Source of the DNA: Microbulbifer agarilyticus
GTDB taxonomy: Bacteria > Pseudomonadota > Gammaproteobacteria > Pseudomonadales > Cellvibrionaceae
NCBI RefSeq assembly: GCF_020171345.1
Contig: NZ_JAIUZM010000001.1
Span: forward strand, 248,001 to 312,000
Direction: 5' to 3'
Length of the DNA stretch: 64,000 nucleotides
The notes under the pieces: model-generated
Seen by the model: the letters and a program-made list of their open reading frames with translations, nothing else
Databases searched by the model: none
What the model was told of the DNA's origin: nothing
Position numbers and translations under genes: made by a program
In this document: in pieces, positions 46,211 through 56,730 of the stretch
Layout: every line of letters begins with the position of its first letter
Numbering within the stretch: position 1 is the first letter of the stretch

Positions 46211-47950
46211 TTAATTTTTGTTGGCGTTAACCAGCTCCAGCGGGCGCACTACATCACCTTTGGCATCACCTTTGGCATCAGCCGCCAGTGGTGGCAGCGA
46301 TACCTCGTAGATTTGGAATTTATTTTTTCCATGGCGCTTGGCGTGGTACATCGCCATATCGGCTTTCTGCAGAATGGCCTCCAGAGTTTCCCCCTTACCC
46401 TCAACCGCGACCACGCCAATACTCATGGTGACGGTAACCAGGTTGTCGCCGATCTTCACCGGCTGGGCCACCGTATTCAGTAATTTTTCCGCAAGAATCC
46501 GGTAACTATCGCCCACGGCATCGCGCACAAACACACAGAACTCATCGCCGCTGAGACGCGCCACAATATCGCCTGAGCGCATCACGCTGAGCAGGCGGCG
46601 GGCAATCACACACAACAGCTCATCGCCGCCCTGATGCCCCAGAGTGTCATTCACTTGCTTGAAGTCATCCAGGTCGATAAAAAACAAATACCCTAACTGT
46701 TGTACGGCACCGGGTTGATGCCGCGCCAGCTCCAGGTGGAACTCCAGTTGCTCGATGAGACTGTACCGGTTGTCTAGCCCGGTCAGGCTGTCGTGCATAG
46801 CGATCTGCTCGAGCTGGGCCGTTTTACGGGTAACCATGTCATTCATGTCTTCCAGCTGATCACACACCGCATGGCCGGTGGTATCGAGAACGTCCAGCTC
46901 GTCGAACTTTTCCAGATTTTTTTTCACCGGCCGAATTAACTGACGGGCATCGCCAAAGCGCCCGTTGGTCAATAGCGGCAGCGCCTGTGCCAGCCGACGC
47001 AAGCGGACAATGGGGCCCCACAAAATCCCCGCCACCGCCGCACTGAAAATCAGCGCCCCCAGTACCGCAAACAGGAACAAGACCTTTACCGACTCGCTGA
47101 TGTGTTCCACCTGGGTCGACACATCTTCAATGAACACAAACTGCGGGCCTTCATCGTGCACATCCATACGCATGGTGCGGATATCAAACTGGCGCTCGTC
47201 CAGCTCGTACACTCTTGCCCGCTTCAGTCCGGATAAGTGCGGCACATCCGCGGCAACGCGATCAAGCAGCGGTAGTACCCGCTCGCGGGAAGTCAGTGAC
47301 AGGATTTCACGCTGCCAGTTCGCCAGGTAAATACCGCCGCTATTCGCTGGTGCCTGCTCCCGCACCGCCGAGAGAATACCAATGTCGGTACCGGTCATTT
47401 CGCGAAACCGCTGCAGGGCTTTGACCAGCGGCCGTTCCAACTGCAACACATAATCGCCGCCGCGCGCGCGCATGGGCAGCGCCAGACTTTGCACACACAC
47501 CGGCTCACAATGCACCAGCTCCAGTGGCTGCCCACCCAGCAGCACCTGCGCCACCTGCCCCGGGCGCAGTTTGCGCTGCGGCGCGCCCCAGCTGTCTACC
47601 AGCTGGCTGTCGGCGTCATACACCTTGAGCGAGTGCAGCACCCAAGTTTGTTGCAGCAGCTCCCACTGCCGATCCAGCGCCTTAGCCAATTCGTCCCGGG
47701 AGGAGATACGCCCACGGGGGCTGAGCGCAATCAGCTCTGCGAGCCGCACCAGTTCCTCGCGGGATTGCTGCAGCAGGCCGGATACCTGAAACTGAAAATT
47801 GAGGTGCCGCTGCTCGCGGTTTTTGGACATCAGGGACTGCAGGCTGCCGTTGCCCAGCAGGATGAAAAACAGGCACACGGCCACGACCAGCATTGCCGAG
47901 GAGAGGCAGGCCTTAACGCGCAGCGAGTTGAAATTTGCCTGTGGCAACAC
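46211..47950 (-). CDS. Membrane-bound diguanylate cyclase (GGDEF)
   Basis: A 579-aa protein. A membrane segment lies near residues 13-33, a periplasmic sensor region of about 240 residues follows, then a second membrane segment (VLFLFAVLGALIFSAAVAG), a HAMP-like linker and a C-terminal GGDEF domain. The active-site motif is SGDEF, a common active variant. Five residues upstream sits RSGD, the RxxD inhibitory site for c-di-GMP feedback. It should make c-di-GMP from two GTP in response to a periplasmic signal. No EAL or HD-GYP domain is attached. The C-terminus has a short DAKGDAKGD repeat. Confidence 0.92.
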   Translation of the reverse strand: MLPQANFNSLRVKACLSSAMLVVAVCLFFILLGNGSLQSLMSKNREQRHLNFQFQVSGLLQQSREELVRLAELIALSPRGRISSRDELAKALDRQWELLQQTWVLHSLKVYDADSQLVDSWGAPQRKLRPGQVAQVLLGGQPLELVHCEPVCVQSLALPMRARGGDYVLQLERPLVKALQRFREMTGTDIGILSAVREQAPANSGGIYLANWQREILSLTSRERVLPLLDRVAADVPHLSGLKRARVYELDERQFDIRTMRMDVHDEGPQFVFIEDVSTQVEHISESVKVLFLFAVLGALIFSAAVAGILWGPIVRLRRLAQALPLLTNGRFGDARQLIRPVKKNLEKFDELDVLDTTGHAVCDQLEDMNDMVTRKTAQLEQIAMHDSLTGLDNRYSLIEQLEFHLELARHQPGAVQQLGYLFFIDLDDFKQVNDTLGHQGGDELLCVIARRLLSVMRSGDIVARLSGDEFCVFVRDAVGDSYRILAEKLLNTVAQPVKIGDNLVTVTMSIGVVAVEGKGETLEAILQKADMAMYHAKRHGKNKFQIYEVSLPPLAADAKGDAKGDVVRPLELVNANKN

Positions 47951-48453
47951 GGTGGAATCCCTTATTCCCTGGGAGTGGATACAAAATGGCCGCGGTCCTT
48001 CGGGCCCTTCGCTTTATTTGATTATTCAGGGAGTATGGCGCAATTTCCCGATCTGGCACGGGCGTCCGCGCAACACACAGAAAAAAATAGCGCCAGACTG
48101 CCTGAAACAGGATATATCTCACAAAAATGTGCATACCCCAGCACATTTCGCCCCCCAAACCGGCGAATTGCCCGTAAACACTGCGGTTGCTAAGATGCGC
48201 GCCGACTGGCGCCCCCCACAGACTTAATCTGTACATGGGGTCACGACGACGATGTCGCGCCGGCAATTGGGCAAGTGCACTTTGCCACACCATTATTATT
48301 GAACGTCGAACGCGGGAACGGCTGGTCATTCGCCATGCCGCCCCAGAATGAATACGGATCCGTTCGTCCGACCCACTTTGCTATTTTTGAGCGTTAACGC
48401 ATTCCGGGAATTTGTCCCCGAGTGCCCTCAGCGTTTACAGGAATCCGACCACC
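47951..48453. other. Divergent intergenic region, diguanylate cyclase / gcvP
   Basis: About 500 nt without a credible gene. Near 48214-48240 an imperfect hairpin (CCCC ACAGA / TCTGT .. GGGG) is visible. I looked for a glycine riboswitch before gcvP and saw no recognisable tandem aptamer. Promoters for both genes must lie here, but none stands out. Confidence 0.4.
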
Positions 48454-51345
48454 ATGACCCAGCCTTCCCTCAAGCAGTTGGAACAGCACGACGCCTTTAT
48501 CCGCCGCCATATCGGCCCGGACGCCGCGCAGACCCAGGCCATGCTCGACACCCTCGGTGTCGCCACCCTGGACGAACTGATTGAAAAGACCGTGCCTGCC
48601 GCCATCCGCAAATCCGATGACCTGAACCTGGCAGATGCGGTGGACGAACAGGAGGCGCTGGCGGAACTGAAAGCGCTGGCGAGCCGCAACAAGATTTTCC
48701 GCACCTTTATCGGTATGGGTTACCACGACACCATCACCCCCAACGTGATCCTGCGCAACGTGCTGGAAAACCCGGGCTGGTACACCGCCTACACCCCGTA
48801 CCAGCCGGAGATTGCCCAGGGTCGCCTGGAAGGCCTGCTGAACTTCCAGCAGATGATCATGGACCTGACCGGTATGGACCTGGCCAACGCCTCCATGCTG
48901 GACGAAGGCACCGCCGCGGCGGAAGCCATGGCCATGTGTAAGCGCCAGGTAAAGCGCAATAAATCTAACGTCTTCTTTGTCGACGCAGACTGCCACCCGC
49001 AAACCATCGCGGTGGTACAGACCCGCGCGGAACATTTCGGCTTTGAAGTGGTTGTGGGCAACCCGGAAACCGACCTGCCGGAAGAACTGTTCGGCGCCCT
49101 GTTCCAGTACCCGGGCTCTACTGGTGTGGTACGCGACCTCACCGACCTGATTGCCAAGGTGCACGAAGCCAATGCGCTGGTCACCGTGGCCGCAGACCTG
49201 ATGAGCCTGGTAGCCCTGAAAGCGCCGGGTGAAATGGGTGCCGACGTGGTGGTTGGCTGTAACCAGCGCTTCGGTATCCCCATGGGTTACGGTGGCCCGC
49301 ACGCCGGCTTCTTCGCCTTCCGCGAAACCTACAAGCGCTCCGCGCCCGGCCGCATCATCGGTGTTTCCGTGGACAGCAAGGGCAAGCGTGCCCTGCGTAT
49401 GGCCATGCAGACGCGCGAGCAGCATATCCGCCGTGAAAAGGCCAACTCCAACATCTGTACCTCCCAGGTACTGCTGGCCGTGATGAGTGCCTTCTACGCG
49501 ATTTACCACGGCCCGGAAGGTCTTAAGACCATCGCCGCGCGTATCCAGCGCCTTACCGACATCCTCGCTTCCGGCCTGAAAGAAAAAGGCCTGAGCCTCA
49601 CCCACGACAGCTGGTTCGATACCCTCACCGTCTCCGTGGGCGACAAGCAATCTGACATCTTCGAGCGCGCCATTGCCGCCGAGGTCAACCTGCGCAAAGT
49701 GGGCGCGGACGCGCTGGGTGTCAGCCTGAACGAAACCACCAAGCTGGAAGATGTTGCCGAACTGCTGAATATTTTCACCGGTGCCGAGCACGGCCTCGAC
49801 CTGCACGCGATGGATGCCGAGCTGGCCGCCAAGGGCCCCGCCGGCGTACCCGCAAGCCTGCAGCGCACCAGTGAATTCATGACCCACCCGGTGTTCAACA
49901 CGCATCACTCCGAAACCGAGATGCTGCGCTACCTGAAGACTCTGGAGTCCAAAGACATCGCCCTGAACCACAGCATGATTCCGCTGGGTTCCTGCACCAT
50001 GAAGCTGAACGCCACCGCCGAAATGATCCCGGTGACCTGGCCGGAGTTCGGCAAGCTGCACCCGTTTGCCCCGGCCGACCAGGCTCAGGGCTACCGCGAG
50101 ATGTTCACCCAGCTGGAAACCATGCTGGCGGAATGTACCGGCTACGACGCCGTGAGCCTGCAGCCGAACGCCGGCTCCCAGGGTGAGTACGCGGGCTTGG
50201 TAGCAATCAAGAAATACCTGGAAGCGAAAGGCGAAGGCCAGCGCGATATCTGCCTGATCCCGGCCTCCGCCCACGGCACCAACCCCGCCTCGGCGATGAT
50301 GGTGAGCATGAAGGTTGTGGTGGTTGCCTGTGACAACAACGGCAACGTGGACATCGCCGACCTGAAAGCAAAAGTGGAAGAGCACGGCGACCGCGTCGCG
50401 GCGCTGATGGTGACCTACCCCTCCACCCACGGTGTATTCGAGGAAGGCATCCGCGAGATCTGCGAGCTTATCCACAACGCCGGCGGCCAGGTGTACATCG
50501 ACGGCGCCAACATGAACGCCCTGATTGGCGTAGCCGCACCGGGTAAATTCGGTGGTGACGTATCCCACCTGAACCTGCACAAGACTTTCTGTATTCCCCA
50601 CGGTGGTGGCGGCCCTGGCATGGGCCCGATTGCGGTTGGCGAACACCTGAAGCCTTACCTGGCAGGCCACCCGGTAACCGAGGTACCGGGCAACGATCCG
50701 GTCAACGGCACTATATCTGCGGCACCCTGGGGTTCCGCCAGCATTCTGCCAATCAGCTGGATGTACATCCGCATGATGGGCAAAAAAGGCATGAAGCTCG
50801 CCACCGAAACCGCGATCCTGAATGCCAACTACGTGGCCAAGAAGCTGAGTGAACACTACCCGCTGCTGTACAAAGGCAGTAACGGTTTTATCGCGCACGA
50901 GTGTCTGATCGACCTGCGCCCGCTGAAAGAAGTGAGCGGTATTACCGAGGAAGACATCGCCAAGCGCCTGATGGATTTCGGCTTCCACGCGCCGACCATG
51001 TCCTTCCCGGTTGCCGGCACCCTGATGATCGAGCCGACCGAGTCGGAAGCGCAGGAAGAGCTGGATCGCTTTGTACAGGCCATGGCAACCATTCGTCAGG
51101 AAGCGGATGATGTGGCCAGCGGCAAATACAGTGCAGACGACAACCCCCTGCACAATGCGCCGCACACTCAAGACGACGTGATGACCGACGATTGGACCCA
51201 TCCGTACAGCCGCGAAATTGCCGGTCGCCCGGCAGCCTGGCTGAAGCACCACAAGGTGTGGCCCGCGTCCAACCGTATCGACAATGTGTACGGTGACCGG
51301 AACCTGATCTGTTCCTGTCCGCCCGTTGAGAGCTACATGGACTAA
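48454..51345 (+). CDS. gcvP: Glycine dehydrogenase (decarboxylating), P protein
   Basis: About 963 aa from the ATG at 48454 ([15 protein letters not shown]), with AGGA upstream. PLP-dependent decarboxylase of the glycine cleavage system, which passes the aminomethyl group to the lipoyl-H protein. It is the fused form carrying both homologous halves: FIRRHIGPD at the start, NEGTAA-like [11 protein letters not shown], and the cofactor lysine in [18 protein letters not shown]. The gcvT and gcvH genes are not adjacent, so the system is split in this genome. Confidence 0.97.
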   Translation: MTQPSLKQLEQHDAFIRRHIGPDAAQTQAMLDTLGVATLDELIEKTVPAAIRKSDDLNLADAVDEQEALAELKALASRNKIFRTFIGMGYHDTITPNVILRNVLENPGWYTAYTPYQPEIAQGRLEGLLNFQQMIMDLTGMDLANASMLDEGTAAAEAMAMCKRQVKRNKSNVFFVDADCHPQTIAVVQTRAEHFGFEVVVGNPETDLPEELFGALFQYPGSTGVVRDLTDLIAKVHEANALVTVAADLMSLVALKAPGEMGADVVVGCNQRFGIPMGYGGPHAGFFAFRETYKRSAPGRIIGVSVDSKGKRALRMAMQTREQHIRREKANSNICTSQVLLAVMSAFYAIYHGPEGLKTIAARIQRLTDILASGLKEKGLSLTHDSWFDTLTVSVGDKQSDIFERAIAAEVNLRKVGADALGVSLNETTKLEDVAELLNIFTGAEHGLDLHAMDAELAAKGPAGVPASLQRTSEFMTHPVFNTHHSETEMLRYLKTLESKDIALNHSMIPLGSCTMKLNATAEMIPVTWPEFGKLHPFAPADQAQGYREMFTQLETMLAECTGYDAVSLQPNAGSQGEYAGLVAIKKYLEAKGEGQRDICLIPASAHGTNPASAMMVSMKVVVVACDNNGNVDIADLKAKVEEHGDRVAALMVTYPSTHGVFEEGIREICELIHNAGGQVYIDGANMNALIGVAAPGKFGGDVSHLNLHKTFCIPHGGGGPGMGPIAVGEHLKPYLAGHPVTEVPGNDPVNGTISAAPWGSASILPISWMYIRMMGKKGMKLATETAILNANYVAKKLSEHYPLLYKGSNGFIAHECLIDLRPLKEVSGITEEDIAKRLMDFGFHAPTMSFPVAGTLMIEPTESEAQEELDRFVQAMATIRQEADDVASGKYSADDNPLHNAPHTQDDVMTDDWTHPYSREIAGRPAAWLKHHKVWPASNRIDNVYGDRNLICSCPPVESYMD

Positions 51346-51373
51346 ATAGCCAGGAATAAGTAGCCCAGAAATA

Positions 51374-51406
51374 AAAATGCCGGAGCAGTGCTCCGGCATT
51401 TTTTTT
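51374..51406 (+). terminator. Intrinsic terminator of gcvP
   Basis: An 11-bp stem AATGCCGGAGC / GCTCCGGCATT with loop AGT followed by six further T, located 29 nt after the gcvP stop. Confidence 0.93.
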
Positions 51407-51428
51407 GGATAATCTAAAGTCATCTGGC

Positions 51429-51540
51429 GGCAAAGCACCGGGTGATATTTTTCGAAATCGCTGTGAATACTTCCCTGTACGCTGCGTCGGCGACGTCCAT
51501 GTCGCCGACGCTTTCGAAAAATATCACCCGGCACTTTGCC
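51429..51540. repeat. Nested palindromic element
   Basis: Outer arms of 29 nt (51429-51457 and 51512-51540) are complementary at 27 of 29 positions. Inside the right arm lies a perfect 11-bp hairpin (51484-51494 / 51501-51511) with loop GTCCAT, and 26 nt of unpaired sequence lies between the left arm and the inner stem. The whole 112-nt unit lies between two convergent genes, contains no gene, and has the look of a dispersed palindromic repeat (REP/MITE-like). No second copy occurs in this window. Confidence 0.75.
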
Positions 51541-51572
51541 TTCTCATCAGGCTTCTGTAGTGCAAGAGATCA

Positions 51573-51965
51573 CTACCGCTCGGCCCCTTCCCGACATTCA
51601 CCGCGCAGTTCACCACCTTGCGGCGATACCACTCGATCAATCACAAAATACCCGTCGCGACAGAACCCCGTTTCCTGAAGTTTAAGCTGTAACGCATGAT
51701 CGAAGTTCACCCGGCGCGGGCGAGCGAAGCCCTCGTATTGCTTGCCCATGCGCGCGCGCTCGCTCGCACTCTGCGTATATGGTCCGCGCAATGCGGGTGC
51801 AGCGACTTCCAACACGTAGGTAAAACGCTTGGAGCCGTTGGCAGAAATCTCGGTGTGGAAAGACTCTTTGATCCCAGGATTTGGGGCCGCCGGTTCGCTT
51901 GCGCAACCACCGAGTAGTTGCGTCATCAATACGAGAGCTGCACCCGTAACCATTGCTTGTTTCAT
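51573..51965 (-). CDS. Small putative lipoprotein, unknown function
   Basis: A 130-aa protein with a signal peptide ending in lipobox LGGC (LLGGCASEP), so probably a lipidated envelope protein. The mature part is short and mixed in secondary structure, with RFTYVLEVAAPALRGPYTQSASERARMG and two further cysteines (FCRDGYF, GECREG) that could form a disulfide. I do not recognise a family. It is convergent with gcvP. Confidence 0.7.
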   Translation of the reverse strand: MKQAMVTGAALVLMTQLLGGCASEPAAPNPGIKESFHTEISANGSKRFTYVLEVAAPALRGPYTQSASERARMGKQYEGFARPRRVNFDHALQLKLQETGFCRDGYFVIDRVVSPQGGELRGECREGAER

Positions 51966-52003
51966 CTTTCCCCCAAGAAAGCAACTAGAAAGCTACTAGA
52001 GAA

Positions 52004-52840
52004 CTACTTAAATACCACGGTGCGGTTACCGTGAATAAACACACGTTCTTCGAGAACCCGCTGTAACGCGCGGCTCAATACCTGTTTTTCCACATCGCGA
52101 CCGGCACTGGCCATATCGTCAGCGGAATAGAAGTGATCCACATGAATCACATCCTGCTCAATGATCGGGCCCTCGTCCAGATCGTCGGTGACAAAATGCG
52201 CGGTGGCACCAATAATTTTCACCCCGCGTTCAAACGCCTGCAGGTAAGGCTTGGCACCGATAAAGGCCGGCAGGAAGGAGTGATGAATATTGATGATGCG
52301 GTTTTTGAAGTGGGCAACAAACTGCGGTGTGAGCACCCGCATATATTTAGCGAGGATCAGGTAGTCCGGCTCGTAGCGGTCCACGATCTCAATAACCTGC
52401 TCCTCGTGCTGGGCGCGCTCGAGATTTTCTGCCGGCACCCAGTGGAACGGGATGTCGAACTTTTCCACAAGCGGCTGCAGCACCTTGTGGTTGCCAACTA
52501 CTGCGGCAATCTCCACATCCAGGGCGCCGGAATAGCACTTCATCAGGATATCACCCAGGCAGTGGGATTCCTTGGTAACCATCAACACCACACGCTTGCG
52601 ACCACTGGCGACCAATCGGCGCTCCGCCCCTTGGGGCAGTGTCATATCCAGGTCTTCCAGGAAGGTGTCATCGTTAAAGATCCCTTCCAGCGCAGTGCGC
52701 ATAAAAAAGCGGCCCTGTGCGCGGTCAACGAACTCGTCGTTCTTGGTAATATTCAGTTGGTGCTTGTAGCAGATGTTGGTGATCTTCGCGATCAGCCCTT
52801 TGGCATCGGGGCAGTCCGTTAGCAGTATCTTCTTTTCCAT
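52004..52840 (-). CDS. purU: Formyltetrahydrofolate deformylase
   Basis: A 278-aa enzyme that hydrolyses 10-formyl-THF to THF and formate, balancing one-carbon pools. An N-terminal ACT domain (LLTDCPDAKGLIAKITNICYKHQLNI) is joined to a formyltransferase-fold catalytic domain with YLILAKYMRVLTP, the catalytic INIHHSFLPAF and the GATAHFVTDDLDEGPII signature carrying the catalytic Asp. It lies near gcvP, another folate-linked gene, but on the other strand. Confidence 0.95.
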   Translation of the reverse strand: MEKKILLTDCPDAKGLIAKITNICYKHQLNITKNDEFVDRAQGRFFMRTALEGIFNDDTFLEDLDMTLPQGAERRLVASGRKRVVLMVTKESHCLGDILMKCYSGALDVEIAAVVGNHKVLQPLVEKFDIPFHWVPAENLERAQHEEQVIEIVDRYEPDYLILAKYMRVLTPQFVAHFKNRIINIHHSFLPAFIGAKPYLQAFERGVKIIGATAHFVTDDLDEGPIIEQDVIHVDHFYSADDMASAGRDVEKQVLSRALQRVLEERVFIHGNRTVVFK

Positions 52841-53017
52841 GGTCCAAAATCAGACTATTTATCCAGAACAGTGACTATACACTATGTGCTTTCGTGTACC
52901 CGCGACAATGACTAGTTTTCGACCAATTCGTCGAGTTATCTTTTGACCCGACATTTATTTACCAGACCTATCTACCAGAACTATCTAGCAAAGCTATTTA
53001 CCAAACCAAGGGGCGTT

Positions 53018-54322
53018 ATGGACAAGCAACTCTTCAGTGAACACCTTGCCATCCTGTGCAAGCGTTACGATGAGATCCTCGAGCAATGCGGGTTTGAGAC
53101 CCTCAACGTGTATAGCGGTTCGCCGTCCGTACAGTTTCTGGATGACAACTATTATCCGTTCCGGGTTAACCCCCAGTTCAAAGCTCTGGTACCGGTCACC
53201 GACAACCCACACAGCTGGGTCATCTATCGCCGCGGCCAGAAGCCCAAGTTGCTGTTCTACCGCCCGGTAGACTTCTGGCACTACGTGCCGCCCGCTCCGC
53301 AGACCTTCTGGAGCGACGAGTACGATATCGAGCTGCTGTCCAAACCGGACGAAGCCAAGGCGTTCCTCAGCGGTGAGAACGCGGCCTTTATCGGTGAGAC
53401 CAGCAAACTGGAAGGCTGGGAGATCGGCCAGCGCAACCCGCAGCACCTGATTGACCAGCTGCACTGGGCCCGCGCCTACAAAACCCCCTACGAATTCGCC
53501 TGCCTGCGCGAAGCTAACCGCATTGCGGTGCGCGCCCACCAAGCCGCGGAAGAAGCCTTCCGCAGTGGCGCGAGCGAGTTCGAAATTAACCTGGCCTATC
53601 TGAACGCCGCCGGCCAGGGTGAAAACCAGATGCCGTATGGCAATATTGTCGGCCTGAACGAGCACGGTGCCATCCTGCACTACACCCACTTATCCACACA
53701 GCGCCTGTCCGAGAACGAGCGTCGCAGCTTCCTGATCGATGCCGGTGCCGACTGCAACGGCTACTGTGCCGACATCACCCGCTCCTATGCGTACCGCGAT
53801 GGCGAGTTCGCCGAGCTGGTAACGGCAATGCACGAGAAAGAGCAGGAACTGGTTGCGGGCCTGACTCCCGGTGCCTCTTATGTGGAACTACACAAAGACT
53901 GCCACCACAAAATCGGTCAACTCCTGCAGCAGTTTGGTGTGATCAAAACCTCCCCGGAAAGCGCGGTGGAATCTGGCCTCACCGGTACCTTTATGCCCCA
54001 CGGGCTGGGCCATTTCCTCGGCCTACAGGTACACGATGTGGGCGGCCACCAGACCGCACCGGAAGGCGGCACCACGCCACCGCCAACCGAGTACCCGTTT
54101 CTGCGTACTACCCGTACCATCGAAGAAAACCAGGTCTTCACCATCGAGCCGGGCCTGTACTTTATCCACAGCCTGCTATCGGATCTGAAAGAATCCCAGC
54201 TGACGGATGAAGTGAATTGGGACAAGGTGGAAAAACTGCGGCCTTACGGTGGTGTGCGTATCGAGGACAACCTGATCGTGCACAAAGACCGCGTGGAAAA
54301 TATGACGCGGGATTGCTACTAA
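53018..54322 (+). CDS. pepQ: Xaa-Pro dipeptidase (M24 family)
   Basis: About 434 aa from the ATG at 53018 (MDKQLFSEHLAILCKRYDEI) behind AAGGGG. An upstream frame opening (to 52943) looks non-coding. A dinuclear-metal 'pita-bread' peptidase that cleaves dipeptides with C-terminal proline. Metal-ligand motifs are IDAGADCNGYCADITRSY (two Asp), HGLGHFLGLQVHDVGG (His), FTIEPGLYFI (Glu) and GGVRIEDN (Glu). Length is like E. coli PepQ (443 aa). Confidence 0.95.
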   Translation: MDKQLFSEHLAILCKRYDEILEQCGFETLNVYSGSPSVQFLDDNYYPFRVNPQFKALVPVTDNPHSWVIYRRGQKPKLLFYRPVDFWHYVPPAPQTFWSDEYDIELLSKPDEAKAFLSGENAAFIGETSKLEGWEIGQRNPQHLIDQLHWARAYKTPYEFACLREANRIAVRAHQAAEEAFRSGASEFEINLAYLNAAGQGENQMPYGNIVGLNEHGAILHYTHLSTQRLSENERRSFLIDAGADCNGYCADITRSYAYRDGEFAELVTAMHEKEQELVAGLTPGASYVELHKDCHHKIGQLLQQFGVIKTSPESAVESGLTGTFMPHGLGHFLGLQVHDVGGHQTAPEGGTTPPPTEYPFLRTTRTIEENQVFTIEPGLYFIHSLLSDLKESQLTDEVNWDKVEKLRPYGGVRIEDNLIVHKDRVENMTRDCY

Positions 54323-54336
54323 CTCTCAAAACAAAG

Positions 54337-54363
54337 AAAGGGCCTGATCACAGGCCCTTTTTT
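54337..54363. terminator. Bidirectional terminator, pepQ / metE
   Basis: A 10-bp stem AAAGGGCCTG / CAGGCCCTTT with loop ATCA and extra T residues, between the convergent pepQ and metE genes. Confidence 0.9.
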
Positions 54364-54381
54364 ATTGGCTGCGAAATGGAA

Positions 54382-56616
54382 TCAAACTAACGCACTACGC
54401 ACCGTGCGTGTCGCCTCCACCATATTCAGCAACGCGGAACCTACCTCCGCCCAGCTGCGGGTTTTTAATCCACAGTCTGGATTTACCCAGAGTTTTTCTT
54501 TCGGGATGACTTTGAGTAATTGCTGCAGCCGCGCCTGCAACTCTTCACGTTCCGGCACGTTCGGTGAATGGATGTCGTAAATACCCGGGCCGATTTCATT
54601 CGGGTAGCCTCCATTTTCACCGGCAAAGACATCCAGTAGGCGTAGATCCGAACGGGCAGATTCGATGGTGATGACATCCGCATCCAGCGCCACAATCGCG
54701 TCCATAATCGCGTTGAAATTCGAGTAGCACATGTGGGTATGGATCTGGGTTTCCGGTTTCACCTCACTGCAGGTGTAACGGAAGCAACCCACCGCCCAGT
54801 CGAAATACGCTTTGTGGTCTGCCTCGCGCAACGGCAAACCCTCGCGCAGTGCTGGCTCGTCGATCTGGATAATGCCGATGCCCGCCGCCTCCAAATCCTG
54901 TACCTCATCGCGCAGCGCTTTGGCGATTTGCAGGCAGCTTACCGCGCGTGGAATATCTTCGCGGGTGAAGGACCAGTTCAGGATAGTGACCGGGCCGGTC
55001 AGCATGCCTTTTACCGGACGCTTACTGAGGCTCTGGGCGTATTCACTCCATTGCACTGTCATCGCCTTGGGTCGGCTGATATCACCGGCAATAATTGGCG
55101 GTTTTACACAGCGAGAGCCATAGCTCTGCACCCAGCCATTACCGGTGTGGATAAACCCGTCCAATTGCTCGCCGAAGTATTCCACCATGTCGTTGCGCTC
55201 GGCTTCGCCGTGCACCAATACGTCCAGACCCAGGATTTCCTGACGGCGAATCGCTTCGGCTATTTCTGCACGCAAGTGCTCGTGGTAATCCTGCTGGCTG
55301 ATTTCTGCGTTGCGAAACTGTTTACGCACCTGACGTAAAACGTCGGTCTGTGGAAAAGAACCGATAGTGGTGGTCGGCAGTAGCGGAAGCTGCCAGCGTT
55401 CGCGCTGAACTTCGACCCGCTCGGAAAATTTCTGCGGGCGCCAGGTACTTTCCAGCTGCTGACGTACATCCGCCTCGGTACGACTATCGGTTTGAGGAAA
55501 AGCCACGAGTGGCTCAGCCCCCGGTTCGAGTGCCGATTGCAGCTTCTGTAGTTCATCGAGTTTCTGGCGGCTATAGGCCAGTTTGTTTTTGTGTTCTTCG
55601 CTCAATCCCGCTTCGGTTTCCAGATCTACTGGCGAATGGAGCAGCGAACAGCTGGCAGATATCCACAAACGGTCGCCGAAGACTTCCGCTTCTTTTTTCA
55701 GAGCCTGCTGCCACTGGGCCAGATCGGTTTTCCACACGTTGCGGCCGTTGACCACGCCGACCGAGAGAACCTGGCCTCCCCGCAACGCCTCCAATGCAGG
55801 CTGCAGCTCTTCGCGACCGCGCACCGCATCGATATGAATTCCATCCACAGGCAGATCAAATACCAGCGGCAGATTTTCCCGCAATGTGGAAAAGTAAGTT
55901 GCCAGCAGCAGTTTACTGCCACTGGCTTGCGCCAGAGCTTTATACACAGGGGCAAATGCATCGCGCCATTCCGCGGGCAAATCGAGCCCCAGGATTGGCT
56001 CGTCGATTTGCACCCATTGCGCGGCGGCGTCAGCCAGCTGTACCAGTAACTGCTCGTAGCAGGCCAAAAGCCCCGGCAATAAATCGAGCGCGTTTTCCAC
56101 ACCGCGCCCTAACCAGAGGTAGGTCAGTGGGCCAATGATCACCGGCTTTACGTTGTGGCCGAGACTTTGTGCATCTTTTATTTCTGCCAGCAGCCATTCC
56201 GCGTCCAGTCTGAACTCCTGCCCCACGGCAAATTCCGGCACCAGATAGTGATAGTTGGTGTCAAACCATTTGGTCATCGCACTGGCGGCCACCGGCGCGC
56301 CGGAAGGAGCGCGGCCGCGGGCGAGGCGGAAGTATTGGTCCAGCTTGTTGTCTGCCGCGCCGGCCTCAAAGCGCTCGGGAATAACGCCGAACATCAGCGA
56401 GTGATTCAGTACCTGGTCATACCAGGCGAAGTCCCCCACGGTCGTGAGCGCCAGGCCCGCCGCTTGCTGGGCCTGCCAGTTCTGACTGCGCACCTTTGCG
56501 CCGGCGGCCAGCAGTGCCTGCTGGTCGATCTCACCTTTCCAGTACGCTTCCTGCGCGCGTTTGAGCTCGCGATGCGCGCCAATGCGCGGGTATCCGAGAA
56601 TATGTGTCTTTGCCAT
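54382..56616 (-). CDS. metE: Cobalamin-independent methionine synthase
   Basis: 744 aa from the ATG at 56616 (MAKTHILGYPRIGAHREL), where the family N-terminus begins; the open frame to 56862 overlaps metR and is not coding. It transfers a methyl group from methyltetrahydropteroyl-triglutamate to homocysteine. Zinc-ligand motifs HTHMCYSN (His, Cys) and NPDCGLKTR (Cys) and the HGEAERNDMVEYFGE stretch are intact. It is divergent from metR, its classical activator. Confidence 0.96.
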   Translation of the reverse strand: MAKTHILGYPRIGAHRELKRAQEAYWKGEIDQQALLAAGAKVRSQNWQAQQAAGLALTTVGDFAWYDQVLNHSLMFGVIPERFEAGAADNKLDQYFRLARGRAPSGAPVAASAMTKWFDTNYHYLVPEFAVGQEFRLDAEWLLAEIKDAQSLGHNVKPVIIGPLTYLWLGRGVENALDLLPGLLACYEQLLVQLADAAAQWVQIDEPILGLDLPAEWRDAFAPVYKALAQASGSKLLLATYFSTLRENLPLVFDLPVDGIHIDAVRGREELQPALEALRGGQVLSVGVVNGRNVWKTDLAQWQQALKKEAEVFGDRLWISASCSLLHSPVDLETEAGLSEEHKNKLAYSRQKLDELQKLQSALEPGAEPLVAFPQTDSRTEADVRQQLESTWRPQKFSERVEVQRERWQLPLLPTTTIGSFPQTDVLRQVRKQFRNAEISQQDYHEHLRAEIAEAIRRQEILGLDVLVHGEAERNDMVEYFGEQLDGFIHTGNGWVQSYGSRCVKPPIIAGDISRPKAMTVQWSEYAQSLSKRPVKGMLTGPVTILNWSFTREDIPRAVSCLQIAKALRDEVQDLEAAGIGIIQIDEPALREGLPLREADHKAYFDWAVGCFRYTCSEVKPETQIHTHMCYSNFNAIMDAIVALDADVITIESARSDLRLLDVFAGENGGYPNEIGPGIYDIHSPNVPEREELQARLQQLLKVIPKEKLWVNPDCGLKTRSWAEVGSALLNMVEATRTVRSALV

Positions 56617-56730
56617 GCCCTTTCCCCTGGGTCCGTAAAATTCGGGGTTGATTCTGGGGCGCACAACATGTTCAATCAATTTCATATTTTTCGCCAAAAA
56701 CATGAATTTAACTAAAGATGACAAATACGA

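Noticed and set aside
47951-48453. Possible glycine riboswitch before gcvP
   Set aside because: The region has hairpins, but I could not recognise the conserved core of a glycine aptamer, single or tandem. A covariance-model search would decide.
48394-51534. A 1046-codon open frame on the minus strand opposite gcvP
   Set aside because: It lies wholly antisense to a clear, full-length GcvP and has a His/Val/Gly/Gln-rich composition typical of the shadow of a GC-rich gene; no family resemblance or ribosome site.
56617-56730. MetR box in the metE-metR gap
   Set aside because: TGAA and TTCA half-sites occur, but none forms a properly spaced TGAA-N5-TTCA pair; too weak to list as a site.
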